DNA of 64,000 nucleotides. Source: Atopsyche davidsoni (lineage: Eukaryota > Arthropoda > Insecta > Trichoptera > Hydrobiosidae). The notes beneath the pieces were generated by a model, which was not told the origin of the DNA, made no database searches, and saw only the letters and a list, made by a program, of their open reading frames with translations. The stretch covers positions 12,772,001-12,836,000 of the forward strand of contig JAILWY010000021.1 of the NCBI GenBank assembly GCA_022113835.1, read 5' to 3'. Shown here piece by piece: positions 1 to 52,486 of the stretch (the first letter of the stretch is position 1; each line of letters starts with the position of its first letter). The position numbers were made by a program, and so were the translations under genes.

Positions 1-149
1 CGGTAACGCTGCCGATTGACAGTTTCGCCTGGTTTCAGAAGCTCATAGTACACGATTCCTTTCTGGTCCTACCAAACGCATAGCATAGCCTTCTTTCCGA
101 AACGATTTGGCCGTGCCATCGACGATGATGCTTTGCCAGGTGAACGATA
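1..149 (-). mobile_element. mariner transposase fragment, catalytic part
   Basis: Minus-strand translation gives the mariner stretch GIVYYELL..GETVN..RYRQ with an in-frame stop. It matches the same part of the mariner at 42081-43278 almost base for base. It runs off the left edge and is cut at about 149 by a GC-rich insertion; the rest of the same copy resumes at about 712. Confidence 0.85.
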
Positions 150-711
150 AGGAGGTTAGGAGACCACGTGGGCGATGTGCCGCCGCGTGCATGGCGCTTG
201 ATGCGCGGACACTCTTCGTCCGGCCGGTCCCTCCGTGGGTCCGCGCACCAAGCACCACGCACGCGGCGGCATCTTCTCGATCGCTTTGCTGCATGCCTTA
301 GCTTCCTCGCGCCCCACAACCGCGACGACACTCTTCGTCCGGCCGGGCCCTCCGTGGGTCCGCGCATCAAGCGCCATGCACGCGGCGGCACATCGCCCAC
401 GTGGTCTCCTAACCTCCAACGCCCTTCGCAGATCTTCCCAGCTCCACCAGTCTTCTCACCTCACACGCCCCCGCCGAAATAGCTTGTAATCAGAATAATA
501 CAAGGGGGCGTGTGGTTCAGGTCTTTATTACAATACGTGGTGGGATTACATTATCAAGTCAATGACGCCGCGCGTCCGCGCGGCGTTCTCTCTCTCTCAG
601 ATGTCAGAACTGTAATGGCCGCTCTCGGAGTCCCCTCTCATAGAGCGGGCCCTATGTTGCCAGTGCTCAGGACACCATAGACTACAGAAATAATTTTTTT
701 AGAAATAAATA
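150..711. repeat. GC-rich insertion inside the mariner, with an inverted and a direct repeat
   Basis: The insertion interrupts the mariner and replaces about 15 bp of it relative to the copy at 42.6 kb. An inverted repeat of roughly 55 bp has arms 152-208 and 356-414 (nearly perfect). A direct repeat of about 35 bp (starting CACTCTTCGTCCGGCCGG) occurs at 210-247 and 330-365. The right part is different in character and ends in an A-rich tail (AGAAATAAATAAAT near 700), which could be the 3' end of a retroelement. Family not recognised. Confidence 0.55.
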
Positions 712-985
712 AATTCTCGAAATAAATCTACTTCTCATCGCTAGTGACAATTCGATGCAGGAAACTCTTTCTTTCGTGTCGCAAAACCAAAATTTTGGAA
801 GTGGTTCTTTGATTTTCCATCTGTCTCTCAGTCAACTCATGCGGCACCCATTTTCCTTCAGTTTGATTTTTTCCCGTGGTATGTGAACGTTTGAAACTAC
901 CTTGGCGAGACACGTTTAATGCCTCCGCATATTGATGTTGTGTTTGCGTATCATCTTCATCCAACAACGCTTACAGATCGGCGTC
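712..985 (-). mobile_element. mariner transposase fragment, N-terminal part
   Basis: The - strand encodes DEDDTQTQHQYAEALNVS, KWVPHELTERQ and FLHRIVTSDEK, typical of the mariner DNA-binding to catalytic transition including the first catalytic Asp. It is the continuation of the fragment at 1-149 in the same orientation. No intact frame remains. Confidence 0.85.
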
Positions 986-1502
986 CTCAGAAATAGATAT
1001 AATGAACACATTGTATGCGGGCGCGGAGCTGTGCGTGGGGCGGGCGTTTTTCGCGACATTTCGCGCGAACATATTTATATGCGACCCGCGCTCTAGTACT
1101 AGTCGACCAAAGACGACTTAACATGCGACCCGCAAACAATGTGTTAATAAATAATGTACAGAAATAAAATTGGTATAAATTATAACTTATAACAAAGTTT
1201 GAACTTTTTTTCTTGTCAAGGGGGGGGCGGTGGTCAATAAAAGGTTGAGAGCCTCTGATCTAAAGTCATCAGTTGGCTGTGCAGCTCTTCGTGACGGAAT
1301 TGTCTCGAGTAGTAACAAACCTCTTTTATTTGAGGCAAAGTACAGACGAGGTTATGGGGTTTATAAGTGTATTATTATTGTGGAAGTGTCTCGTTCAGCT
1401 AAGGCTACATTGATCTTATTGGTTTTTTAATTATTTCCTTCTTTATATCAAATTAACAATTAAGATCCTACATAGTAACATTGTTTTTAAATATTCTTTC
1501 AG
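986..1502 (+). other. Intron or upstream DNA of the aminotransferase gene
   Basis: I searched for the missing first coding exon (a GPGPAKLP-type motif) and did not find it. The stretch holds a GC-rich patch at 1015-1130 with the decamer TGCGACCCGC twice, and a hAT-terminus-like sequence near 1231-1249 without a visible partner. The acceptor AG is at 1501-1502. Confidence 0.5.
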
Positions 1503-4500
1503 GTTTTGGTCAATGTTCAAAAAGAACTAATAACGTATGGGGATTCTCAAATCAGTGTCATGGAGATGAGTCACCGCTCTGGACATTACAAAAGAATTAA
1601 CGAGGGCAGTCAACTTCTCGTGAAGCAATTACTGTGAGTTCTGACCTCCTCAGTAACGCACCATATAAAAATATCGATTACATCTTGTTTGTAATAAATT
1701 ATCTCTGACCTTCTTTGACTTGTGATTATGATAAACGTTTATCAACACTAATGTATTTGATTTTTTCGAGTGATACAGATTATTAATTTAGGTTAAATCA
1801 TTTTTGATACTCAATTGACTAATAATGACATGATATTCTTATTTTTTACAGTAATGTTCCCAATAATTACAAAATTCTGTACATGCAAGGTGGTGGCACA
1901 GGACTGTTTGCAGCTGTACCGTTAAATTTAATTTCTAAGACGGGAGTAGCCGACTATGTAGTAACCGGTAATAAAACTGTTCTTATGAAATTTTGATAAA
2001 ATTAAAACTGATGTATTTTCTCTGAATTACTTGCCTCGGACTAGGTATCAATATTTCTGTAGATGAGGTGGTATTATCATTATCATTACAGAAAGAGCTG
2101 ATCTTTAAGCCCTTCCTCTTTCAGATGAACGAGGAACGCTGAGAATAATAAGGGTCTCTTTTAAGTTTTGAAAGAAATTGACACATTGTTATTTAACAAG
2201 TTTCAATGTTTAATTAATTACCTAATAATAATCAATAAATACCTAATAATAATTAGGTATCTGTTGATAGGAAACCAGTCCTTAAAATGAAAATATAATT
2301 AACTATAACTCCACAAAAGAGTGGTTTAAACAATATTAGGTAATCGATTCACACAAGAAATGACAGCACTCTGCTGTAGTAGCCATGGAGGTATTGGTAA
2401 GAATCCTGCTGGTGTTTTAAAAAAAACATTTTTTCAAGGATATTTCTCATTGTTTCACAAGTGAATTAATTACCTAAATATTGTGTATACAGCTTGAAAT
2501 GTGGATTTATTATTATTTTTTTAAATAATCATTGGTAGACTGGCTTAGTTTTTAATCTATCTATATCTACTATAATAATAGCCATTGTGTGTGTGTGTGT
2601 GTGTATGTTTCATTTTTTGCTTCTCTATAGAATATCTTAAAAGATACAACGCTGATTTTTTGCACGTAAGTTTAGTAAATTTTTCCGCAGGTATGTGCCG
2701 AATTTCAAGACGATAGGATAATATTTTTATTCATAAACTATAAAATATGCTCTAGCGAGTTTCAATATGTACGAATTATAGGATTTTATTGTTCAACACG
2801 AGAATTTCAAATTTAGAACTTTTACAAAAAAACAAATTTTGATGCTTCTTAGAAATTTTCAGTTTATGTCAGCTTGACACAAGTAACAATTTAATTTTTT
2901 TATCGAAATTGCGTTAGAAATTATTAATCACATCATTAATAACTCAAAATGCCTCCGAAAACGTCATTTTGTGACGGGCAGCATTTCTAGTATATATATA
3001 AAACACAAATTCAAAAACTATTTGTATCTTAGGGGGTTTAGGCTTTGGAACCATCGCACCGATGTGCCCCAAACCGGTTTCATTTGAAAGCCAATAATAC
3101 GACGATGGTTATAGACCACTTAAACAATGAATTAGGCACATTCGGTTCATTAATTAAGACATTTCCCATACAAAAAATTTCAACATTTTTATAGAATTGG
3201 CGTTCGCAAATGAATTTAAAAAAAAGATTAGTGTGAAGTTCGCGCATAATACAGACTGCCAACACGAAAAAAAGCCGAAAGAACAACGTGAAGTGCGTTT
3301 GGAGCCAAATCGGAAATTCAATTCGAGCTTCCAACTGTTCAACATCTTGCTGTTCATTTAGAAATCGGTCAACTTGTTTATTTTACTAAAAAAAATGCCG
3401 AAGAACAAGCAGCACAGCCACAATAATTTTGCGAAAACATTGCTGTATCATGAAGTTCTAAAATATAGTCAACTATCCAATAGAGTTTTTTTGAACTCTT
3501 TGGAACCATCTGGAATGCCACCACACATCTTAACTTTAAAAGTTGGTTCACCATTGATGCTCATTCGCAACTTAGACCCACCTAAATTGTACAACGGAAC
3601 AAGACTTGTTGTTTAAAAATTATCGCTGAAGTTAATCGGGCCACAATCATCGGTGGCAAATGTAAAGGAGAAGATGTGCTGATACCACAAATTCCAATGA
3701 TTTCAAGCGATTACAGTTTCCAATGCGTCCGGCTTTTGCCATAACTATCAACAAGGCTTAAGTCCAATCGCTAAGTGTTGCTGGTGTAGCGGTCAGTGCA
3801 AATACATCGCTACATTATTTGACTTGTTAAGCTCCGCCCCTACCGCAGGTAGAGACTTTCTAATTTTACAACAACCCTACAACCCCCAGCGATAACGCAA
3901 CCACATAGAGAGACGCTGGTACTCGACCAGTAACCACGTATTATTCTGTCTTGTCCAATTCATATAAATAAACGAATACGCAAACATTTCGCCAGTCTTT
4001 TGATCTACATCCATAATCAACAAGCAACATAACATCAACGGCGAAACTGGTTTAAACTTAAAAAAATCCTGTTTTTCGCACGGCCAATTATGTTGCTTGC
4101 TCCAGAGTTGGAACGCCAAAAAATCTTTATGTTTACACACCTACCGAAAAAACTCAATATATTGTTTATCCGCTAGCATTAAGATAAAAAAGTTAATAAA
4201 AAACAAATTTCCTTTTTTTCGAACAAATAAATAAAAAAAAGTATTTATTTTTTTAGCGTATTTCATATTTAAATAACAAATGTGAATAGCCAAATGGCTA
4301 GGTTATTATGATGATTTTTATTTACAAGCGCTTTCGTATTTCGAGAACTTCTTAAGACTCATTCAACATCTCATAAATGCTTACAAACTTTGAAAAAAGC
4401 GATTAAATAAAGTTCCCATCATTTGAAGATTTTAAGAACTAGATGATAAATTTAATAGTTGGGTTTTTTGTTCCATAAAATAAAATTTTACACTAGGGCA

Positions 4501-7500
4501 GAATCATTCTTAGGTTAAAAGATAATAAATAGGTTGTGTAGATTTACAGACATTAAATTATTTATTTATGACCGGGGAATTTATCCTTAATCATTTCTAG
4601 CTGTTCCAAAATATTACTCTTTCTGAGAAAATGTAGCATAATATTTTAAATGTAATAAAATACTTGAGTGATTTTTCTACATGTCAATTTTTATTGGTGA
4701 TAGGTTTCGCCAACCTTTCACGTTGGCATAAATCACTTTTTTAATAAAGTATTTTATTATATTTAAAATGGAATTCCACCTCTCAAAATACTCCACTCTG
4801 TAAAAAATAGTGATTATTAAAATGTAGCATGACTGAAATGTTTAATGTGTGTTTATTCTTCAAAAGGTGGTTAGCAAACAAGGAATCTAGTTTTGAATTT
4901 TTAAATGAAGCCACATGCTCTCGTTTGATATATACTGCTTTGCAATCATCGCATGTCAATTTATAGACTTTGTTTTTTATCAATTTTGTTCTTACTGATT
5001 TTTAATTGTATTTCTTTTGTTGGAAGGCTAATTTTACATTGACTTTCAAACTCTAAACTATTTAAATGTTTGAAAAGTTACGATTGATCATTGAGTTCAT
5101 TTAAACATAATTATAATGGAATAGTATAAACTATTTTTGAAAATTTCCAACAGTTTTTTGGTGTAAATCTGGCATTGAGTCTATGTGTAATCAAAAAAGT
5201 CTGTTAAATACAGGTTTCATACCTAATGATCACATATGCATAACTAATATGATTAGGCACATTAGTTCATATATAGAAGTTGATTTAAAGAAACTCTCAG
5301 AAAAATATCATCGTGATTTGTGTGGGATTTGTGTGCCTAATCATATTAGTAAATATAATAACCCTGTAATGGGTAATAAATACGCATCTTGATTGACTAA
5401 TCCATACATAGATATACATATGCATAACATAATATGACTTTAATTATTAGTTTATTACCGATAATGTCTACTAAAAACAGTTTTAATAGAATATTTTTGT
5501 GGTTTGAATCTTAACTGATTACCTTGTTTCATTCTAGGGTCTTGGTCTGCAAAAGCTGCAAAAGAAGCTGAGAAGTATGGCAAAGTAAATCTTGTCATTC
5601 CTAAGGTTGACAAATACTGCAGTATTCCAAATCAAGAGACATGGGAACTTAGCCCAAATGCATCTTACATTCACATATGCTTTAATGAAACTATCCACGG
5701 TAAATCAGTTTTTCTTTTCTTCATATCTCAGTTGATAATTGGTACAGTGGAAATTGGTTATAAAAGCCAATGCTCACTACTGCTCGCTTACCTGCCTGTT
5801 CCCTTGCAGCTTCATATCCATACATAGTATTATGTTTACAGACTCTATGAGCTTTGATGTCTCACGCTCGTGGAATAAATATAAAATAAGAGTAACGTTG
5901 TGATAGGTTTCAAAAGATAATTTACAAATAGTGTGATCTAATAGTTCTTTGAGTCAAAAGAACTCACCTTTCAGTAAATTTGCAAGATGGCACAGTGATA
6001 TGGTATCATTTCACTTTGATAAGTTTTCCTTGGCTCTATTAATTTTATATATCATACGGTTTTAGTAATTTTGGAGTAAATTTATCTTCCGAGGCTCTAA
6101 AAAAGAAAGAAAACTCTTCACAACTAAATCTTTCTTTGATGCAAGTTTTTTATAATTCTCCCCTTATTCTAACTAAGCGGTGCTATTATAGATCCCTTAT
6201 TCTCTATGGGATGTGAATTCTTGTGCGTTTCATAGAATACAAGATACAAAAGAAAATTTTGTAATTCATGTGTAAAATGTAAGTAAATTAATGTATATTG
6301 AATTTTTATTTTAGGTGTTGAGTTTCCGTTTATTCCTGACACTAAAGGAGTTCCTCTAGTTGCTGACATGTCTTCAAATATCATGACAAGAAAAATTGAT
6401 ATTTCAAAGGTATTGATTCAATTTAGATTTTTTGTGAGCTCAAAAATTTAAGAAAGGCTTTATTTTTATTGTGTCAGAATTCAAAGGATATATATTAAAA
6501 TGATGTGATAGACATAAAAAAATTAATATTTAAAGGTTAACCAAATATATACTAGTTTGTGCACTTCTAGATTATTCTGTTTCTATTTGGAAATTATTTG
6601 ATTGGATAAACAAACAAACAAACAAACAAACATACCTTTATCATGAACCTTTTATTTAATAAATAGTCATCATGTTCTGGTGCTTCATGTATCATCCAGA
6701 ATTTATTGTATTCATAGAGAGGCAAATTATTTAATGTTAATTATTTTATGCTGTAGTTTGGTGTTATTTATGCTGGAGCTCAAAAGAATATTGGCCCTGC
6801 AGGAGTAACTTTGGTGATCATAAGAGAAGATCTCTTAGGTTATGCTCTACCAACAACTCCTTCTATTCTTGATTTTGGCATTAACGCTAAAGAAAATTCC
6901 ACTTACAACACCCCGCCTTGCTTTGCGTAAGTTTAAAAAAAATCCTATATCTGCTAGTGTTGATATAAAGTCTTACTGATGTTTTGTTCAGATATCACCA
7001 TATAGCCTTCGGAACCAATATTACAAAAATTGCAATGTTGATAATAAAAATTAAAGACCCTTTTTAAAAATATATTTAAATGTTGAAATTTTTAGTAATT
7101 ATTTATTTTGCTTATGTTTTGATTTGGTCACAAAATACGATATAGTTAAAATATGATTATTTATTATTTATGGTTAAAGCAACATTACTAAAATGTTAGT
7201 GATGTAAACTCACTTGGTGTAACCATAAAAAAAATAAAGTAAAGCCATTTACACACGTCATGACACAACATGGGACAGATTTGTCAAAAGTACCCCTTTA
7301 TTATGGGTGTTTTAATAATCTTTAAAATTTTATATTACGCCTTGATCTATTGGTTTGATAAACAAAGTTGTATTTGATGGCAGAAAAATCACTTCTGTGC
7401 GTGTTGTTTAATTGAACAAATGAATCAGAAGATTTGAAGCATTATCAATATAAATAAAAGCACTTTAAAATTTGCATTAGCATTTACGGGTAAAAATGAG

Positions 7501-9931
7501 CGATTTTGTATTATAGAATCCCATTAATACCGTGTAATACTGAAATAGAGATAAGCAATGTATTAACATATAGTTTTTAGTTATTTTAATAGTGTATTAT
7601 TATTAAGTTATTAAACTGGATTTTAAATTTTTTTCTAGAATTTATGTCATGGATCAAGTTCTTCAGTGGGTAAAGAAGAATGGGGGTGTCGATTTTATGG
7701 AAAAAAATGCTATAAAGAAGTCATCTATTATTTACGACATCATTGATAATTCCAATGGATTCTATGTTTGTCCAGTGGAAAAGAGCGTGCGTAGTCGAAT
7801 GAATGTGCCTTTCAGAGTAGGCGGAGAACAAGGAGACGACAAATTAGAGCAATTATTCTTGAAGAATGCTGAAAAGATAGGAATGGTGCAATTGAAAGGT
7901 CACAGGTAATATGAATTTTTTTTATTCATGAAATAAATTAAAACTTTTCAATTTTAATCAGGATTGAGGGAAAGAAATAATTAAAATATTTTTCACTTTG
8001 TACTTTCTAATTCTGGAAAAGCTAAGATTATATGAAGGAGAAAAAGAGATTTTTTAAATTTGTTGACGTTGACTGTCATGTCAGCCACCAGTGGCTGACA
8101 CGGAGGTATTCCAATTGGGTCGCGTCGGCCACCGGTGGCCGACACGACATACCTGTATCTTTCATTCTGCCCGTCGGCCATGCGCCCTGTATTCAAATAC
8201 TATTGAACATGGCCGGCACGGCCCTCTTCTATCTTCCTTCAATATGGCCTTAGGATATCTTCATAGTTCTCAAAGATATGCTCATGAATGTGAAAGGTAT
8301 TTTGGTTGAAATAAAACACATGCATGATGTTTATATAAAAGTGATTTTATTGACATATAAAAGTTAACACTATTAGTATGATTAAAAACAAACAAAACAA
8401 ATCTAAAAAAAGTTAAAGGTAGAAAATAAACTAAGCCAAAAATTAAAATTTATGGATTTTATTGAAACATTTTGTACAATAATGTGGTTGAGTTGGACAT
8501 ACTGGACTATGTTTTGACTCTAATGTTTTTATTCCTGGCGTATATTCTGCCATATTCTTTTACATTATCATGACTATATTACGGGAAACTAATTCGCCCA
8601 CGAAATGGAACTATGCTCTTGTCAATGCATATAAACTCATTAGGAGTGTAATACTGTGAAAAATTTGAATTGAGAGTCCAGCAATCCTCTCATTTTGTTA
8701 AGACGATAATTTTTATTAGCTTCTTCATTGTTCATAAAGTGAAGCATGCGCAGCAATATTTCGAATCTATTTCGATACATCAACTTTTTGACAAAAGGTT
8801 GATTAAGCATCTCGTCTTTTGACGAGTAGTCAGTAAGTATTGGTAATTTTACCAATACCAAAAACAGAACGCATTTCTATTTTATTTGTTGGTTTCCATC
8901 CACGTAAACGAGAACGAATTTGCAAGATATTACTTCTAAGTAATTCCTCAGCACGTAAATTTGTAAAATATACAATACGCTCAAAGAGTTGGTCAGTAAT
9001 AAATAAGTTATAAAATTCTTCGGGATTTGATTTTTGCATAGATGTTCTCAAGTTAGAAGGTTTAAAACCTGGAATTTCCGAATATGGACTTACGCTTGGC
9101 TGATTCCCTTTCGCTTCTATCCATTTCGATGGGGTATGGCTATTACTTGATGTGCTGGGCATAATCTCATCTTCACTTTTAGTATCAAATAAAATAACAC
9201 GACGTTTTTTGGATCTTATTGGATGTTGAATATATGAATCGTTGCTTTTGATTGATGTCCTCCGATTTCTACTGTGCTGTGCTTCAATGACTTCCATTTG
9301 CAAATGATAGTACTTAATATATACACGTTGTGCACTGCACTGCAGGTTGCAAAGTGACCGACAGTGTGGCCGACGCAGCGCCACCTGTAATATTTTACCA
9401 TTGGCGCCGTGTCAGCCACCAGTGGCTGACACATCAAAAAACACAATAAATCACTTCAAAAATATCTCAAAACAAATGAAATAATTGTATTTCGACCCAT
9501 TATATTAAATTAAACCTAAAAACGTGAAAACAATTTTTGGACATTTTATGAAAATCCTATTGGCAGTCAACATGTTAAACATGATTTACGACAAGTGTGA
9601 ACATATGTAGATAAATACCCGTGTAATACTATAACACACAAGGTCTGGACCTTGTTTTCATTTATGAGGTACTTCTGAGTTTATCATATATGTTAGGGAT
9701 AAACAATATAAACAAATACTAATTAAACAAATTTTTATATTTAATACAAAGTAGAGTCACAAAATTCAATATAACAATTAATCTTGTGTGATATTTTTGT
9801 TCAAATGAAAATAATATTTTTTTAGATCTGTTGGAGGCATCAGAGCTTCATTGTATAATGCAGTGTCATTGTCCAATGTGATGTTCCTCATTGATTACAT
9901 GAAGAAATTCCAAGCTGAACAAACAAAATAA
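1503..9931 (+). CDS. PSAT1: Phosphoserine aminotransferase, 5'-partial, seven exons
   Basis: Converts 3-phosphohydroxypyruvate and glutamate to phosphoserine and 2-oxoglutarate, the second step of serine synthesis; a PLP enzyme of the cytosol. Exons: 1503-1633, 1852-1967, 5538-5699, 6315-6409, 6757-6926, 7639-7905, 9826-9931. All junctions are AG/GT and keep phase (1,047 nt, 348 residues plus stop). Family hallmarks seen in order: [46 protein letters not shown] with the pyridine-binding Asp, [10 protein letters not shown] with the PLP-binding Lys, [28 protein letters not shown] and a C-terminal MKKF. The family is about 360-370 residues long, so only the N-terminal segment with the GPGPAKLP-type motif is absent; no such exon exists in 1-1502, so it lies outside. 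The second intron (1968-5537) is swollen by Helitron and Penelope-like DNA, and the last (7906-9825) by a piggyBac-like relic. An AATAAA lies at 9975-9980. Identification is very secure. Confidence 0.96.
2556..2990 (+). mobile_element. Non-autonomous Helitron, about 435 bp, apparently complete
   Basis: It begins TCTATCTATATC after an A and ends with a GC hairpin (TGCC..CGGGCA) about 11 bp before a terminal CTAG followed by T, which is the Helitron signature. Its first 400 bp or so match, in inverted orientation, 32290-32714. It sits in the second PSAT intron and is inserted into the TA-rich 5' tip of a second Helitron that continues at 2991. Confidence 0.75.
2991..4260 (+). mobile_element. 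Helitron remnant with helicase C-terminal segment
   Basis: After a TA-rich start it matches 29357-30830 (for example CCCCAAACCGGTTTCATTTG in both). The + strand 3480-3760 encodes the Pif1-like helicase C-terminus of Helitrons: [20 protein letters not shown], then [18 protein letters not shown], a stop, and a frameshifted continuation. The Rep domain and most of the helicase are missing. Dead element within a PSAT intron. Confidence 0.8.
4261..4640. repeat. Unclassified repeat shared with a uif intron
   Basis: The stretch starting TTCATATTTAAATAACAAAT near 4261-4330 (with GCCAAATGGCT and GCGCTTTCGTATTTCGAGA) resembles 14448-14530. It may be the distal part of the Penelope-like element that follows, but a link is not proven. 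Confidence 0.4.
4640..5160 (-). mobile_element. Penelope-like retroelement fragment with GIY-YIG motif
   Basis: On the - strand, 4783-4983 reads [15 protein letters not shown] and [19 protein letters not shown], the start of the GIY-YIG endonuclease that ends Penelope-like polyproteins. The GxT part is disrupted and no reverse transcriptase is visible. The 3' non-coding part (4660-4820) recurs at 28515-28740, 57480-57600 and 62810-62890. It contains a hammerhead-like core, annotated separately. Confidence 0.72.
4690..4745 (-). ncRNA. Hammerhead-ribozyme-like core in Penelope-like 3' region (degenerate)
   Basis: On the - strand a perfect six-pair stem (GCCAAC, loop GTGAAAG, GTTGGC; + strand 4709-4727) is followed at once by GAAA (4705-4708) and then CCTATCACC. 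That is the stem II, GAAA, stem III, cleavage-site order of a hammerhead. The other core strand, expected as CTGATGA before stem II, reads GATTTAT, so this copy is probably inactive. Flanking AT-rich arms are complementary and could form stem I. Penelope-like elements are known to carry hammerhead motifs. Confidence 0.5.
5247..5352. repeat. Short inverted repeat in PSAT intron
   Basis: ACTAATATGATTAGGCACAT at about 5247-5266 is repeated in reverse complement at about 5332-5352, with roughly 65 bp between. It may be a relic of a small foldback element. Nothing else is recognised in 5161-5537. Confidence 0.5.
8030..9450 (-). mobile_element. piggyBac-like transposon relic with palindromic ends
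   Basis: The - strand encodes two pieces of a piggyBac-family transposase. 9384-8830 has [40 protein letters not shown]. 8861-8640 has [39 protein letters not shown]. The frames are shifted and the second half with the remaining catalytic Asp residues is deleted. A 22-bp perfect palindrome with core GCCACCAGTGGC occurs near each end (8079-8100 and 9410-9431). A related 20-bp palindrome (core GGCCACCGGTGGCC) lies inside the left one at 8124-8143. I could not fix the outermost TIR or TTAA target sites. It sits in the last PSAT intron. Confidence 0.72.
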
Positions 9932-11605
9932 TAGTTGATAAATATTTTGAAAAGACCATATCTTATGAAGTGGGAATAAAAAAAAAAATACAAATATATC
10001 AGTTCATTTATTTCCATACATACATTTAACAATTCTTTTTATCATTCCGAACGAACCTTTCCCGGTTGCATTTACTCACAAATTAATATACATTATGTAT
10101 TTGAATTCGATAGCAGAGAAAATAAGTATAAAAATTATAGAATGACTGGTAATAAGATGTGTGATTTATTCTGATAGATACAAATGAATGCAGGTAAAAT
10201 ATTTTTTCTATGAAAAATATAAAAAAGACCAAGTAACTTAACAATGAATATTAGGTAAACTTAAATATCAGTTCCTTTTATACAGAGATGAAATATCAAT
10301 ATATTAATTACAAAATATCTCAAGTTGATCTTCATCTTAAATTCATAATACATAATTTGCAAAAATATTGCATATTTCTTTTTTCTACTACGATCATCTA
10401 TTGCATTACTGATATTGCAATACTTTTAATATATACACATTCATTCTAAATATATTGGTGACTTTTTCATTGACACTAAAAGAATACATAAATATGAAAA
10501 ATATATAAAGACACAGTTAAATTATCTTCACAAAAATAACAAAATAAGGGTTATTTACACAGTGCGTATTTCGTTGCTCATTTTAGAATTTCGATATTTC
10601 GTATTATAAATAGATACGTCTACAGTTAAAATAAAATTCATTAAACTATGAAAACTTATGTCTATTAAACTAATTGGTTAGTTTTTATTGAAACACATTA
10701 CATTTATTAAATAAAAAACTAAATCTTAAATATACGGTACTTTGGCGAGGTTTGCTAAACACTTTGACTCATTCATGTGGGAATCACTGTTTAATCCTCT
10801 TTTAAAACAACATAATCAAAAATATTAAGGTACATAACAATTTAGTTATAAAAGAATATTTAATCAGGACCTTTATAAATACTTAGTCATTTAATTATTA
10901 TTGAAATACTTATTTTTACAAGTTGATTTTTGAAGCATAAATCATGTTATTGTAATCATGTATATTAATATTGGTTCATAAACTGAAAAAATTACTTTGA
11001 TTTGGAGTCATTATATTTTTTTAAAAATGTACGCCTTACACGTGAACAAGAGAAAATTATTTTAGTCAATGTTGCCAGAGTACCGTTACTAACACGATAT
11101 TCTAATTTGATCTATATGTTTTCTTATGGCAGTGCCCACTATCAACTTACATATTTTTGAGCATTGTTTCCTTGAATAACAAGATTTGACAAAATTGAAG
11201 ATTTACGTTTAAATGCACATAGAGGTGATATGTTATGTTTATCCTGAACGATTATTTAATTTATTAATTGATGGTCTTAATCTTGTTCGTATGTACTTCT
11301 ATATGACTAAAAATATTTTTATGTAGTGAAATAAGTTTTATTAAAGTATTTGGATAAGAAATAGTAGCAGCATTGAAATTGAGACTAATGAAAATGGTCA
11401 CACTGAGACAAAAATTCAATTAGAGACCTTAATTATCGGTTTGTTTAGTCAAGTTGATGGCTACCTTTATTTTAACAAACATCGAATAAATAAAGTTAAA
11501 AATAACTGAGTATTCTCTTATTTCAAAATAAGTTCAATATGGATTAGTCAACACATTAAATTTGTTCAATCGGAGTAATTTCACAAGTATTAGTCTCTTT
11601 TATTT
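9932..11605. other. Tail-to-tail intergenic region and 3' UTRs
   Basis: No coding gene is seen. The + strand transcript (PSAT) probably ends just after the AATAAA at 9975-9980. For uif on the - strand, candidate poly(A) signals (TTTATT on the + strand) occur at 11466-11471 and 10007-10012, among others; which is used cannot be told. The region is AT-rich and has no clear transposon. Confidence 0.6.
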
Positions 11606-52016
<40,411 letters not shown>

Positions 52017-52396
52017 CCTTGTTCTGAAAAAAATTAAAAAGCGTTAATTACACTTGTATTGGAATGTCCCTAGGGGTGCGCGGCAGGGGGGGGGGGCTTA
52101 GAGACGCTAGAGAATAATTAACAAAATATATTATTTTGTCTTAGTAACATAAACATGGAATTTATCATTTGTTTTTGGGTTCAAATGAGTAAAAGTGCAT
52201 TAGCTTTAGACACTCACAGTACTAATGTACAACAATATTAGGCAAAAATAAGTAAATAATGAATAAGTGATAATAGATGTTGTAGTGTTCATTATATAGA
52301 GTAAAGTGCGTAATTTAAAAATATTTTCGGCGCGTCCGACTCGAACATCTGGCGGCTTCGGCAGCGGCTCCGATCGCAAGGAACTCCGCCGGCCTC

Positions 52397-52486
52397 GCGC
52401 ACATCGCGCACATCGCGCACATCGCGCACATCGCGCACATCGCGCACATCGCGCACATCGCGCACATCGCGCACATCGCGGACATC
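52397..52486. repeat. Ten tandem copies of a 9-bp unit
   Basis: Unit GCGCACATC repeated about ten times, the last with one change (GCGGACATC). Because the unit is a multiple of three it stays open in all frames; the RDV or AHR repeat peptides are not evidence of a gene. Confidence 0.95.

Noticed and set aside
1225..1255. hAT-like right terminus (AAAAGGTTGAGAGCCTCTG)
   Set aside because: No matching left end or 8-bp duplication could be found, so no element is called.
1..1502. Possible first exon of the aminotransferase gene
   Set aside because: No frame encodes the expected NFGPGPAKLP-type motif followed by a GT donor; the exon must lie outside.
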